NCBI RefSeq assembly: GCF_014222285.1
Contig: NZ_JACKZS010000026.1
Location: 1-56,883 of the forward strand
Source: Nostoc sp. UCD121
GTDB lineage: Bacteria; Cyanobacteriota; Cyanobacteriia; Cyanobacteriales; Nostocaceae
DNA: 56,883 nt
Direction of reading: 5' to 3'
Shown here: positions 1 to 9,743 of the stretch, piece by piece
Position numbering within the stretch: position 1 is the stretch's first letter
Layout of the letters: each line of letters starts with the position of its first letter
The notes under the pieces: generated by a model
Told to the model about the DNA's origin: nothing
Databases searched by the model: none
Seen by the model: only the letters and a program-made list of their open reading frames with translations
Made by a program: the position numbers and the translations under genes

Positions 1-1575
1 CCTCTGCTCCCCTGCTCTTCTACCTCCCTGCGTCACACGCTGCCGTAATTTCATTCGTTCTAAGCGATTGACGATCCTAGTTACAAGTTCTGGCCCGACA
101 ATGGGCTTGCTTACAAAGTCATCAGCACCAACGCTAAACACCTGATTTACCATCTCGGCATCGCTATGAACAGTGAGGAATAAGATGGGTAACTCACTCC
201 AGTGTGAATCGTTGCGTACCAATCGACAAAGCTCTATCCCATTGATATAAGGCAATTCCACATCTAAAATCAGCATATCTGGGGCAACTGCTTCTAAAGT
301 TTCCCAAAACTGAAGCGGATTTTCAAGAGCGATCGCTCTGAGTCCCCAAGGGCTAAGTAAGGTTTGCAACAATGCCTGAATTTGCGGATCGTCATCCACA
401 ACCAATATTTTAGTTTCTGCATCGGAATGATTTTGCAGTGGTTGCGTCATTGTTTCTACTTGCGGAATTGGTGATACAGATATTGCCCCTGCATCGTTTC
501 CCTCTATTTCTCGACGCAATAAATTTACCCAACTTTGGAGGTTGCCAATCTCAGATTTACTCAAGATTTGACCAGAACTCAGCAGCAGTTCGATATTGCG
601 GGCCAATTTTGAGCCAAGAGGTAAGCCAAAAGTTCCTAAAGATCCTGCCAAAGTATGAGCTTCTTTGGCTGCAAGGGAGAGTAATTCGGGATTTAAACTA
701 TTATTTTGATTTAAAGTTGCGATCGCTTGCTCTAGCACCCTCACCTGCTGCTCCACCCGCCCTTGAAATCGTTGCCAAATTTCTGCAACTGCCATTAGCG
801 CTTGCTGCTGTGATTTGAGATTAGAGACTGGCGATTTTACCCTATCTACTTCCCCACTGCTCCCCTGTTCCTCTGCCCCTCTGCCCCTCTGCTTATCCTC
901 TTCCAGAGGTTTCAGACGATAGCCAATACCATAAACTGTTTCAACCAAATCACCGGGCGCTCCTACAGCTTTAAGTTTGTGTCGTAACCCTTTGATATGA
1001 GTGCGAACAGCTTCTTCTTGGGGAGTATCTTCATAAGACCAAAGATGTTCTAAAATCATGCCACAACTAAACACCCGACGACTATTTCGCAAGAATAGTT
1101 CTAACAGAGCAAACTCTTTTGGGGTAAGCGGGAGCAGATTTCCAGCATAAATCGCTTCACAGCTACTAGGGTCTAGCCGCAATTTCCCAGACACCAGAAC
1201 AGGTTGCGAGGTTACGGCTGGGCGACGCAACAGCGCTCTCACACGAGCAACTAACTCTTCTATATCAAAAGGTTTAACTAAATAATCGTCTGCACCTGCA
1301 TCTAAGCCGATCGCTTTCTCATGACTACTATCGCGACCTGTCATCAACAATATCGGCATTTGCAGACCATTAGACCGGATTTTACGACAAAGACTAATGC
1401 CATCCAGCTTGGGCAAAACTACATCCAGGAGAATCAAATCATAATCGTAAGCTTGAATAAAATCCCAAGCAGCATCGCCATCAGTGGCAACTTCAACCGC
1501 ATAGTTTTGGTTGGTCAAAAGGTTGGTCAGTGTATATGCATTTAACTCGTCATCTTCTACAACTAATATTTTCAT
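1..1575 (-). CDS. Multidomain response regulator (REC - OmpR-type DNA-binding - HPt - REC), 3' end beyond window
   Basis: Two-component output protein expected to bind DNA and also take part in phosphorelay. I translated it by hand from the ATG at 1575; 525 codons stay open to the window edge, so the C-terminus is missing. A first receiver (residues 1-120, acidic pair E7-D8-D9, phospho-acceptor Asp51 in LLDVVLPKLDG) is followed by an OmpR/PhoB winged helix (about 125-222, ending ETVYGIGYRL). A charged low-complexity linker (226-245) leads to an HPt-like domain with His307 in HTLAGSLGTFG, then a second receiver (388-510, Asp438 in LILDVELPYING). Comparable cyanobacterial proteins often continue into a GGDEF or kinase domain; that part cannot be seen here. 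No partner kinase is adjacent. Both linkers are encoded by heptamer-type repeat DNA. Confidence 0.9.
   Translation of the reverse strand, partial: MKILVVEDDELNAYTLTNLLTNQNYAVEVATDGDAAWDFIQAYDYDLILLDVVLPKLDGISLCRKIRSNGLQMPILLMTGRDSSHEKAIGLDAGADDYLVKPFDIEELVARVRALLRRPAVTSQPVLVSGKLRLDPSSCEAIYAGNLLPLTPKEFALLELFLRNSRRVFSCGMILEHLWSYEDTPQEEAVRTHIKGLRHKLKAVGAPGDLVETVYGIGYRLKPLEEDKQRGRGAEEQGSSGEVDRVKSPVSNLKSQQQALMAVAEIWQRFQGRVEQQVRVLEQAIATLNQNNSLNPELLSLAAKEAHTLAGSLGTFGLPLGSKLARNIELLLSSGQILSKSEIGNLQSWVNLLRREIEGNDAGAISVSPIPQVETMTQPLQNHSDAETKILVVDDDPQIQALLQTLLSPWGLRAIALENPLQFWETLEAVAPDMLILDVELPYINGIELCRLVRNDSHWSELPILFLTVHSDAEMVNQVFSVGADDFVSKPIVGPELVTRIVNRLERMKLRQRVTQGGRRAGEQR
841..897. repeat. Short tandem heptamer-type repeat inside a coding region
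   Basis: A pyrimidine-rich run of CCCCTCTG-like units, typical of intergenic tandem repeats in cyanobacteria, lies in frame within the response regulator gene and encodes its Arg/Gly/Glu-rich linker between the DNA-binding and HPt domains. A second, shorter stretch of the same kind occupies about positions 1-30, just after the second receiver domain. Confidence 0.75.
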
Positions 1576-1759
1576 GTTAAAAGCTTTCCAAGTTAAAATG
1601 GATACAACAAATAACAACTAATAAACTTAAATTGGAAAAAAAAATATAGTGCTTTTTAAATAATTAAACCACATCATTCCCTACTCCCTACATCGTCTAA
1701 ATCTTTCGAGCCATAAAACTTCCAATACGCTACAACAGAAAAAACCCTCTGCTAAACCT

Positions 1760-2164
1760 GTGAAAAAACGAGTAACACTAACCTTCCCGAAACGCGCCGT
1801 GCAAATGCCAGTCACTTATGTACTGGCCAAAGAATTTAACGTCGCTGCTAATATTATCCGTGCCCAAGTTGCCCCAAATCAAATTGGTAAACTAGTAGTG
1901 GAACTAGCGGGAGATATCGATCAACTAGATGCTGCCATTGAGTGGATGCGATCGCGCCATGTTAACGTTTCTTATACTTTAGGCGAAATTGCGATCGACG
2001 AGGATGTCTGTGTCCATTGTGGCTTGTGTACTGGGGTTTGTCCTACCGAAGCTCTCACTCTCCACCCAGAGACATACAAACTGACATTCACGCGATCGCG
2101 TTGTATCGTCTGCGAACAATGTATCCCCACTTGTCCCGTACAAGCTATCTCCACTAATCTTTAA
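1760..2164 (+). CDS. NIL-domain 4Fe-4S ferredoxin
   Basis: 134 residues starting at a GTG (MKKRVTLTFPK). The N-terminal 75 residues match the NIL ligand-binding fold found at the C-terminus of methionine-importer ATPases and in cyanobacterial ferredoxins. The C-terminal part carries two cluster motifs, CVHCGLCTGVCP and CIVCEQCIPTCP, the classic 2[4Fe-4S] pattern in which the last Cys of each motif serves the other cluster. It probably carries low-potential electrons in the cytosol. The NIL domain has been linked to sulphur or methionine metabolism, but the partner is unknown and no neighbour points to one. It converges on the DUF3616 gene. Confidence 0.88.
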   Translation: MKKRVTLTFPKRAVQMPVTYVLAKEFNVAANIIRAQVAPNQIGKLVVELAGDIDQLDAAIEWMRSRHVNVSYTLGEIAIDEDVCVHCGLCTGVCPTEALTLHPETYKLTFTRSRCIVCEQCIPTCPVQAISTNL

Positions 2165-2188
2165 CAATCCAAAAACCAAAATTCATCT

Positions 2189-3256
2189 TCATTCCATCTT
2201 AAACACATCCGCTATTACAGCACCATCACCCACCAGCCTACTTTTTGCTGGAGAGTCATAAACTACCAATAGTGAAGGTATACCAGCCACATCCTGAAAC
2301 AGCGTCATTCCCTCAGCATGATCTTCCCGATTTCCAAATGGAATATCCTGGACAAAATCTGGATTGCTAAAGACATTTTCTCGCAGATTCACACCATTTA
2401 CCCAACGATAAATTTGTACGGGCCCATCTAAATCCATCGTTGGGCCCGCTAAAATCAACAAATCTTTCCCATCTACACATAAATCCCGAATTCCCAAACC
2501 ATTCAACCAGACAAAATGCTTTTTATATAATTCCTTTGCTTCCCCAATTTGCCGTAGTTTTAAAATTCCAGCACTAGAATCTTCTAACTCAATTTCTAGC
2601 ACCATAGCCCAACCCCGTAAGACAGGGCCACGCAAACCCAAAAAAATCCGATTTTGATAAACGCCTATTCCTTCAATATCAAAGCCATTATCTTTTCCTG
2701 GAATTGATGCCTTAATAAACAAGCCTAAATGAGGATCATCTGCCAAAGCTGTCATCAGCAAATTACCCTGTTCCGTTACCTCTACTTTTGCGGCATTCAA
2801 CTGCACATCTGGATTTTGGGGATGTGGACAAGATGAGAATAAGCTACCGTCTATTAAAGGAATCCGTCCTAAGACGTAACGATTAGGTTCTGATTCAATT
2901 TTTGCTAGCCGTTTCAAGTTTTGTGCATCCGTCTTATCAGGTTTAGGCTTTTTACGTTTGTAGCTATGAGAACCAACAAACCATAGATAATCATCAGTGT
3001 AAGTAAGTCCCTCTATGTCTATTTCTTCATTTTCTGGTGCAGGTAGATTGATAAATTCTGCTACCCGAAATTGTTGATGGTCTGTAAATTTATCAGTATC
3101 AACTAAAGACAGACGCTCAATAGTTGAAGTTTCATCTGACCCTAACCATAAATACTTCTGATGTGTTAGCAGCAATGCTGACAAATCTTCTCTATGTTCT
3201 TTAAAATTATCTATAAAAGTCAAGATAACTTGATTCAGTAAATGTGAGTTTGGCAT
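2189..3256 (-). CDS. DUF3616 family protein
   Basis: 355 residues, no signal peptide. Repeating beta-rich segments with IDIEGLTYTDDYLWFVGSHS and FDIEGIGVYQNRIFLGLRGP resemble blades of a beta-propeller, and the whole length matches my memory of the DUF3616 family. The acidic DIEG motifs may bind metal; the molecular function is unknown. The gene is transcribed away from the CHAD gene, and a 16-bp perfect inverted repeat lies between the two starts. The end is convergent with the NIL ferredoxin, 24 bp apart. Confidence 0.8.
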   Translation of the reverse strand: MPNSHLLNQVILTFIDNFKEHREDLSALLLTHQKYLWLGSDETSTIERLSLVDTDKFTDHQQFRVAEFINLPAPENEEIDIEGLTYTDDYLWFVGSHSYKRKKPKPDKTDAQNLKRLAKIESEPNRYVLGRIPLIDGSLFSSCPHPQNPDVQLNAAKVEVTEQGNLLMTALADDPHLGLFIKASIPGKDNGFDIEGIGVYQNRIFLGLRGPVLRGWAMVLEIELEDSSAGILKLRQIGEAKELYKKHFVWLNGLGIRDLCVDGKDLLILAGPTMDLDGPVQIYRWVNGVNLRENVFSNPDFVQDIPFGNREDHAEGMTLFQDVAGIPSLLVVYDSPAKSRLVGDGAVIADVFKME

Positions 3257-3400
3257 TCTAAATCATCCTGATGATTGGAAAAAGGTTAATCATGCTAACA
3301 TAATAAATTATTTATATAAAAAATATTAAATATTATCAGCTATCGTACATATTAAATCGCAAAGGTGAATCGGCTTTTTAGACCTTTGGTAGATAGTGTA

Positions 3401-3437
3401 TATTACTATTGATAGTTGCATACTATCAATAGTAATA
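3401..3437. promoter_or_regulatory. Perfect 16-bp inverted repeat between divergent genes
   Basis: The arms at 3401-3416 (TATTACTATTGATAGT) and 3422-3437 are exact reverse complements around a TGCAT spacer. The element lies between the starts of the DUF3616 gene (3256, minus) and the CHAD gene (3544, plus). No U-tract follows on either strand, so a terminator is unlikely. An operator for a dimeric regulator, or an RNA hairpin in the CHAD leader, are the two readings. Confidence 0.55.
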
Positions 3438-3543
3438 AAGAGCGGAACAACTTCATTGAATAAAAAATATATTGAAACTAGATATAAATTTTTAACTAAT
3501 GTTATTATGCAATAACCTCATGAGGTAGTAATTAAGCTCAATT

Positions 3544-4527
3544 ATGAAATTAGCCACACAAACCACGGTAAAAACTCTAGGGGACTACGCCTACCAAGCG
3601 ATTCAAAAACACTTTAAGAAAACCTTGAAGTGGGAAAAATCAGTAAAGAAAGATGAAGATCCGGAAGCGCTTCATCAAATGCGAGTAGGAATGCGTCGTT
3701 TACGCACGGCTGTAACTAGGTTTGGACTAGCAATAGATGTACCAAAACCAATCAGCGATAAAAATATTGGTAAAATAGCCCGTCGTCTTGGTAATCTGCG
3801 AGATTTAGACGTACTCAAAGAAAGTTTGGAAAACAATTACAAACCAAACTTACCCCACAAAGAACAAGAATCTTTACAAACAGCTTTCAACGCTTTAGCT
3901 AAACAACGTGAAGATGTAGCATTAAGTGTACAGAAAACGTTAAAAGATGAATCTTATAAATCTTTAAAAGAGGCATTAGATAAGTGGTTAGACAAACCAA
4001 CTTATCAACCATTAGCATCTATTACTATCCAACAAGTACTACCAGATTTACTTCTGCCAGAAGTGAGTAATTTCTTATTACATCCAGGTTGGCTAGTTGG
4101 TACTCAACTTGTGGAAGCAGAGATACAAATCCAGAAGAATTGGGAACCAGAAAAGATAGAAAAACAATTAACAACACAAGGCGAAATTCTGCATAGTTTG
4201 CGAAAAGAAGCTAAACGTATACGCTACCAGATGGAGTTATTTACAGACTTATATGGTGAGTCTTACGGAGCTTATATGACAGAAGTGAAAAATATCCAAG
4301 AAATTTTGGGTACGATGCAAGATAGTGCAGTCTTAACTGACTGGCTTGAAAAGGTATTTAAATCAGAAATTAAGACTGAGTTGCCTACCCTTGCTAGTTT
4401 GTTAACTGAAAATCGTTATCAGTCGTGGCAGCAGTGGCAACCCTTGCAAGAACGGTATTTGAAAGCTGAAACTAGGCATAGCTTTCATTTAACAATATTG
4501 CACCCACTTTCAGGAGTAATCAAGTGA
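3544..4527 (+). CDS. CHAD domain-containing protein
   Basis: 327 residues made almost wholly of a CHAD domain, an all-helical fold with conserved basic residues known to bind inorganic polyphosphate. Signature pieces are DPEALHQMRVGMRRLRTA (about 38-55), RLGNLRDLDVLKE (about 85-97) and LRKEAKRIRYQMELF (about 220-234), containing the His and Arg residues that face the phosphate groove. Many CHAD proteins carry a CYTH (triphosphatase) domain as well; this one does not. It probably associates with polyphosphate bodies. No phosphate gene is adjacent. Confidence 0.9.
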   Translation: MKLATQTTVKTLGDYAYQAIQKHFKKTLKWEKSVKKDEDPEALHQMRVGMRRLRTAVTRFGLAIDVPKPISDKNIGKIARRLGNLRDLDVLKESLENNYKPNLPHKEQESLQTAFNALAKQREDVALSVQKTLKDESYKSLKEALDKWLDKPTYQPLASITIQQVLPDLLLPEVSNFLLHPGWLVGTQLVEAEIQIQKNWEPEKIEKQLTTQGEILHSLRKEAKRIRYQMELFTDLYGESYGAYMTEVKNIQEILGTMQDSAVLTDWLEKVFKSEIKTELPTLASLLTENRYQSWQQWQPLQERYLKAETRHSFHLTILHPLSGVIK

Positions 4528-4666
4528 ACTACCCCAATTTACCGAGTACGGTTGAAGTTGGGGCTTCTGTAATCACGGGGGAGTGCCTAAACTTAGACTG
4601 AGGGTGGGGAATTCCGCCGAATTAGTTAAAAGTTGCTCTTTTCGGACTTACGCAAAACTACACGCG

Positions 4667-4694
4667 GTAGGGTCAATTGATGAATTGCCCCTAC
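4667..4694. repeat. Interspersed palindromic repeat (GTAGGG/CCCTAC type)
   Basis: A short foldback, GTAGGGTCAATT pairing with AATTGCCCCTAC, lies in the 240-bp gap between the CHAD gene and the histidine kinase. The same sequence family recurs at 21031-21088. It looks like a dispersed repeat rather than a terminator, because no U-tract follows. Confidence 0.5.
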
Positions 4695-4767
4695 AATGCT
4701 GATGTATTTCTCATCAAAGAATGATTTCTTCTGCTGCTTTAAGCTTTACTGTGGAAGTTAATTTTCT

Positions 4768-7700
4768 CTAAGATTTGGTAATTTGGCTCACCGGAATTTC
4801 AATCCAAAATTCTGTACCTAACCCTGGCTCAGAATCACATTTCAACACACCACCGTGTTTATCTACGACAATTTGATAACTTATTGATAACCCCAAACCA
4901 GTGCCTTTTCCCACTGGTTTAGTAGTGAAAAATGGGTCGCAGATTCTTGCTTTCAGAGCTTCGGGTATTCCTGAGCCATTATCTGTAATGCGAATTACTA
5001 CGCTCTTGATATTGCCTTCAAGCTCTCCAAGAGCAGTACGAATGGTAATTTGACTGTTATGAAGTGTTGATGGAGATTCTCTGTAATCTTCAAGAGCATC
5101 GATCGCATTACTTAAAATATTCATAAATACTTGATTCAGTGGCCCGGCATAGCATTCTACTAAGGGAAGCTCGCTGTATTCTTTGACTAATGTAATACCC
5201 GGACTTTCTGGTTTTGCTTTCAAACGATGTTGCAAAATTAGCAAAGTGCTATCAATCCCCTCGTGAATATCAACCGGCTTCATTTCTGCCTCATCAAGGC
5301 GAGAGAAATTCCGTAAACCCAAGACAATCTGACGGATGCGATCAACCCCAATTTTCATGGAAGATAGAGTTTTCGGCAAATCTTCGATGAGAAATTCTAA
5401 GTCGATCTCGAAGGTGCGATCGCGAATCTCAGGGCTAGGATTAGGTGTATTTTGTAAATAGAGGTCTAGTATACTCAGTAAATCTTGGGCGTAATTGTTG
5501 ACATGATTGATGTTGCCATAAATGAAGTTGACGGGGTTATTAATTTCGTGAGCAACACCAGCTACCAGTTGACCTAATGAGGACATTTTCTCAGTTTGGA
5601 TCAGTTGGGTTTGAGTTTGCTTTAAATCATGCAGAGCTTGAGTCAGCTTTTCTGTCTGCTCTTTGGTTTGATTATGTAATTGGGCTTGTTTGAGTGCAAC
5701 CCCAAGCTGATTGGCAATTTGAGTGATAAACTTAATTTCCGAGGGTTCCCAATGGCGGGGTGCAGAGTTCTGATAAGCTGCTAACAAGCCCCATAGCTGC
5801 TGCCCGATAAATATAGGTGCGATCGCATAAGCCCTTGCTTGAATTTGCTCTAGAACTGAAATATGGCATTGAGAATGTCCAGCTTGATAAATATCATCCA
5901 CTGAAAAGGTTTCATTGTGACGATATCGACCACCTTGGGTTTCTTGCAAATAGCTATCTTGCCAAACTGTCTTAGTATCATAACCTACTAGTTTTACCCA
6001 GCGATCGCTCACAAACTCGGCAATATATTCACCACTCCAATCAGCCTGAAATTGAAAGACTGCAACTCGATCTGCTTGGAGTGATTTACATATTTCTTGG
6101 GTGGTTGTCTGAAAAATCGCATCTAGATCGAGAGATTCTCTAACTTTGGCGACAACTTCAAACAATACCCGTTGTTGTTCTGCTGCTTGTTGTAAATTTA
6201 ACGTCTGTTGTCGTGTCTGAGTGAGTAATTCAGCTTGCTGGAGTGCTACACCCATTTGGGCCGCAATCTGGCTGAGAAAATTAACTTCAGAGGCTTTCCA
6301 TTGTCGGGGGCCGGTGTGTTGATAAGTTGCTAGCAAACCCCAAAGTTTTTGCCCAACAAAGATCGGAGCAAGCACAAAAGCGTGAATTTGAAACTGCTCT
6401 AGATTGTCGATATGACACTTAGCAAATCCCATCTTGTAGATGTCATCGACTGCAAATGTTTCATTCTTGCGGTAGCGTCCTCCCTCCGTATCTTGTAAGT
6501 AGGTGTCATTCCATACTGTATTAATACCTAGTTCTGACTCATTCGACCAATATGGACTAGCAGCCTCGAAATCTCCGACAAATTCACCACCCCAATTAGA
6601 ATCGAAACGATAAACAGAAACGCGATCGGCTTTGATTAATTGACAAACCTCTTTAGTAGTGGTTTGAAAAATGGTATTTGTGTCCAGAGATTCTCGAATC
6701 TCGGCAATAACCTTAAACACAGCTTGTTCTTGTTCCGATGATCGTTTTAACTCAACTGTGCGTCTTTTAACTTGTTTTTCTAAATTTTCATTGAAGACTT
6801 GTACTTGTTGCTGTAATTCATATTGCTGAATTGCTGAAGCAAAGTGTTTACCTAGATTTCTAGCCAGTTCAATCTCTTCATTCGTCCATTTTTGAGCTTG
6901 TGCTTTTTTAGATTCGCGCCAAACCTCAAACGATCGCCGGGGGTACAGTTGCCTTTGATCGCTGCCATACTGTCCTGCCCATAGAGTCTCTGTATCTACT
7001 TCATTGCGGAAAATGCTTAAGTAGCCCAGCAATTGCTGACGATACTGGAGTGGGATTGTCAATATACCGCGAATTTTAGTTGGTTGAAAAGCAATTTGTA
7101 AACTTCGCAACTCAGGACTATTATATATATCTGAAATTGCCCAAACATCGTAGTTGCCAGACTTATAGTGTTCTTGCCAGATACCATACTGCTCTATTAG
7201 TGGATATATAGTTTGTTCTGGCATCACAGGTTGCTGTCCACAGATAAAAAGCTTGATACAAGTATTTCCTGGTATTAAGCATTCTGTTAAGCTGGTCATG
7301 TTGCCATTGTTAAAATCAAAAGCTTCATTTCTAATGCAAAGCCTGCCACCAACACCATTAAAGGCAGTAACAGCCGCTTCTAAAGCTGGTTGTAATACAA
7401 TGGTCGGTAGTGAATGCAGCAGAGTAGCAATGCGGTTAATGATAGTTTCTTGTTCGGCTGTTTTGCGGACTTGAGTGAGCAGAGTACTTTGAGCGATCGC
7501 TACAGAGAGTTGCTCTACCACCATTTGCACTGCTTCTAGCTCATATTCTGAAATCAAACGCGCTTCAGAATTATGAGAAACCAGTAGCCCCCAAAGTTGA
7601 TCTTGATAGAGAATAGGCGCTACCACAGAGGATTTTACCCCCATTGCCGTCAAATATTCAATATGGCAGGAGTCTACAGAGCGGTAACGGATCTGCTCTG

Positions 7701-8079
7701 AGACAGTTTCTCCATTATCCAAGTCGCGTAAGTGAATTTGACCAATTTCTTGAGTATCAACATTCACAACAGAACGCACTCGTAATTTTATAAATAGCTC
7801 ACGGGCGCTGAGTGGAATATCGTCTGCGGGGAAATTCAGCCCCAGTAATGACGGTAAACGATTATTGTAAATTGACTCAGCAATGACCTGACCACTACCA
7901 TCGGCATGAAATTTGTAAATCATCACTCGGTCAGTTTTTAGTAGCGATCGCACCTCTGCCGTTGTGACTGTGATAATTTCTTCTAACTCTAAGCTTCGGC
8001 GGATACGGTTTGTAATCCGGCGTAGTAAACTTTCTTCCTGGCTATATAAAGGCAAATTTGGTTCAGGATGGGAGGTCAT
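4768..8079 (-). CDS. Cyanobacteriochrome-type multi-GAF sensor histidine kinase
   Basis: 1103-residue cytosolic light- or redox-sensing kinase. GAF1 (about 15-205) has the phytochrome-like FPADDIPLSARELF motif and Cys138-His139 in SCHIEYL. GAF2 (about 210-415) lacks the Cys-His pair and looks like a non-bilin GAF. After a coiled coil, GAF3 (about 450-620) has Cys555-His556 in KCHIDNLEQ and GAF4 (about 640-800) has Cys738-His739 in QCHISVLEQ; both also carry the WGLLA.YQ block of cyanobacteriochromes. A second coiled coil leads to the HisKA domain with His844 in GVAHEINNPVNF, then the ATPase domain with NAIDAL, DNGSGIPE and GKGTGLGLS. Bilin binding at three sites is inferred from the Cys-His pairs. 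No response regulator is adjacent; the regulator at 1-1575 is a possible but unproven partner. Confidence 0.92.
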   Translation of the reverse strand: MTSHPEPNLPLYSQEESLLRRITNRIRRSLELEEIITVTTAEVRSLLKTDRVMIYKFHADGSGQVIAESIYNNRLPSLLGLNFPADDIPLSARELFIKLRVRSVVNVDTQEIGQIHLRDLDNGETVSEQIRYRSVDSCHIEYLTAMGVKSSVVAPILYQDQLWGLLVSHNSEARLISEYELEAVQMVVEQLSVAIAQSTLLTQVRKTAEQETIINRIATLLHSLPTIVLQPALEAAVTAFNGVGGRLCIRNEAFDFNNGNMTSLTECLIPGNTCIKLFICGQQPVMPEQTIYPLIEQYGIWQEHYKSGNYDVWAISDIYNSPELRSLQIAFQPTKIRGILTIPLQYRQQLLGYLSIFRNEVDTETLWAGQYGSDQRQLYPRRSFEVWRESKKAQAQKWTNEEIELARNLGKHFASAIQQYELQQQVQVFNENLEKQVKRRTVELKRSSEQEQAVFKVIAEIRESLDTNTIFQTTTKEVCQLIKADRVSVYRFDSNWGGEFVGDFEAASPYWSNESELGINTVWNDTYLQDTEGGRYRKNETFAVDDIYKMGFAKCHIDNLEQFQIHAFVLAPIFVGQKLWGLLATYQHTGPRQWKASEVNFLSQIAAQMGVALQQAELLTQTRQQTLNLQQAAEQQRVLFEVVAKVRESLDLDAIFQTTTQEICKSLQADRVAVFQFQADWSGEYIAEFVSDRWVKLVGYDTKTVWQDSYLQETQGGRYRHNETFSVDDIYQAGHSQCHISVLEQIQARAYAIAPIFIGQQLWGLLAAYQNSAPRHWEPSEIKFITQIANQLGVALKQAQLHNQTKEQTEKLTQALHDLKQTQTQLIQTEKMSSLGQLVAGVAHEINNPVNFIYGNINHVNNYAQDLLSILDLYLQNTPNPSPEIRDRTFEIDLEFLIEDLPKTLSSMKIGVDRIRQIVLGLRNFSRLDEAEMKPVDIHEGIDSTLLILQHRLKAKPESPGITLVKEYSELPLVECYAGPLNQVFMNILSNAIDALEDYRESPSTLHNSQITIRTALGELEGNIKSVVIRITDNGSGIPEALKARICDPFFTTKPVGKGTGLGLSISYQIVVDKHGGVLKCDSEPGLGTEFWIEIPVSQITKS

Positions 8080-8240
8080 CGCTTATAGAAAAATAAATTA
8101 GTAGTTTGCAAAATGAAATTATTAATTCTAACAACATTGTGAAATTTATTTCATCAATTTGTCTTCAGTAAAACTACGGTCTAATTACTAGTGAAAATAT
8201 TTATTTGCCTTATATAAAAATTCATCAAAAAATCATAAAA

Positions 8241-8263
8241 ACAGACGCTAAAATTGCGTCTGT
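8241..8263 (-). terminator. Rho-independent terminator after the Get3d-type gene
   Basis: Read on the minus strand, ACAGACGC and GCGTCTGT form an 8-bp perfect stem around a 7-nt loop, followed by TTTTATGATTTTTT. It lies about 70 bp past the stop codon of the ATPase gene at 8334-9521, which is therefore probably transcribed alone or as the last gene. Confidence 0.8.
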
Positions 8264-8333
8264 ACTAGCTATTAAGATAGAGTTATTGCTTGTTAGTTAT
8301 AACTTGTTGTTGACAGAGAAACATTCAACAAAA

Positions 8334-9521
8334 TTAAACTCTGGTGTTGTCAGCAAAGCGGATTTTTAGATAGTCATCTTCCATCTTTGCCCCTCCTGGT
8401 TGTAGCGCTGCTAAGGCTTGTGGCAAAACTAAGTTACGACGATGGTTGCCAATAGTAATATTTAATTCGTCTCCGGTTTTACTTAGTTGAACTTGGTCTT
8501 TAGGAATACCAGGTAGATAAATTTCTAAGCTGTATTGGTTTTCGTCTTGCACGACTCTAAGAGTAGTTTCTTTGTAATAAACCTGAGTCGGATCTTCATC
8601 TTTATAAAGAGTTTCCTTGAGGCGTTCCAATGCAGCTAATCCACACATTTCTTCAGAAAATAGGGGAACTTCTTTCACAGGTAGAGGGTGGAAATTATCA
8701 TGAATTTCCTGGCGATATTGTTCCTGATTTTCCTTCCAACGTTGGAAAAAGGGATCTTGGACAACGCTTGGAATAATCCGATTAGCCACTACTAAATCTG
8801 TTGCAACATTATACAAACTTAGATAAGCATGGGCACGCAGAGACTCTTTAATCACCATCTTTTCAGGGTTGGTGACTAGACGTACAGAAGTTTGGGTATT
8901 GTCTGTTAATACTTTTTCTAGAGCTTCAATTTGTTCATAAAACTCATAAGGTGCATCCATTACCTCTTTATCGGGTAGCGAAAAACCAGCAATTGGTCTA
9001 AAAAATGGTTCAACCAGAGGGCGAAGTGCTACCGAGATATTTTGAAATGGTTTGTAAAAACGGCGCATATACCAACCACCGACTTCAGGTAGACTCAGCA
9101 AGCGTAGTGCAGTGCCAGTAGGGGCTGAGTCGATAATTAATACATCAAACTCACCTTCATCATAATGGCGTTTCATCCTTACCAAGCCAAAAATCTCATC
9201 CATGCCGGGTAAAATCGCCAATTCTTCCGCCTGTACGCCGTCTAAACCCCTCGCCTGTAAAACTTGGGTAATGTAACGCTTTACAGCACCCCAGTTTCCC
9301 TCTAGTTCTTGCAGCGCATCTAGTTCTGCACCCCATAGATTTGGACGAATTTTTTGGGGTGCGTGTCCTAGTTCTATGTCAAAACTATCAGCTAGGGAAT
9401 GAGCCGGATCTGTACTTAAAACCAATGTCTGATAGCCTAGTTCTGCACAACGGAGCCCAGTTGCAGCAGCGACGGAAGTTTTGCCCACGCCGCCTTTACC
9501 AGTCATTAAAATTACACGCAT
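8334..9521 (-). CDS. get3d: Get3d-type ArsA/GET3 ATPase with C-terminal alpha-crystallin-like domain
   Basis: 395 residues. The N-terminal half is a single SIMIBI ATPase domain: deviant Walker [16 protein letters not shown] at residues 6-20, switch I motif [13 protein letters not shown], and [19 protein letters not shown] as switch II. The last 85 residues ([20 protein letters not shown] to [10 protein letters not shown]) form an Hsp20/alpha-crystallin-like beta domain. ArsA and GET3 relatives move metalloids or tail-anchored membrane proteins; this single-NBD plus crystallin architecture is the Get3d type known from cyanobacteria and plastids, whose client is not settled. I see no ars genes beside it, which speaks against arsenite pumping. 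A terminator follows the gene. Confidence 0.87.
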   Translation of the reverse strand: MRVILMTGKGGVGKTSVAAATGLRCAELGYQTLVLSTDPAHSLADSFDIELGHAPQKIRPNLWGAELDALQELEGNWGAVKRYITQVLQARGLDGVQAEELAILPGMDEIFGLVRMKRHYDEGEFDVLIIDSAPTGTALRLLSLPEVGGWYMRRFYKPFQNISVALRPLVEPFFRPIAGFSLPDKEVMDAPYEFYEQIEALEKVLTDNTQTSVRLVTNPEKMVIKESLRAHAYLSLYNVATDLVVANRIIPSVVQDPFFQRWKENQEQYRQEIHDNFHPLPVKEVPLFSEEMCGLAALERLKETLYKDEDPTQVYYKETTLRVVQDENQYSLEIYLPGIPKDQVQLSKTGDELNITIGNHRRNLVLPQALAALQPGGAKMEDDYLKIRFADNTRV

Positions 9522-9743
9522 AGATGCTTTTATCCTGCCTGAGAATTTTTTACATTTATTTACATTATCGACTGTTTAACGAAAATAAATGTTGTCTCTA
9601 GGCATTAACAGCGTCTAAATCTAGGGCGTGATCGCGGCAAAAGCCTTGCGCCCCCTAATGTATAGTCTATTTAGCTGAAAATCGCTGTAATTCTCAGCCA
9701 GTTTCGTTTTTAGAACTGCGATCGCAAATATCCACATCCATTT

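Noticed and set aside
438..1545. Plus-strand open frames at 438-818 and 1321-1545
   Set aside because: They lie antisense to the response regulator, whose minus-strand translation shows complete receiver, DNA-binding and HPt motifs.
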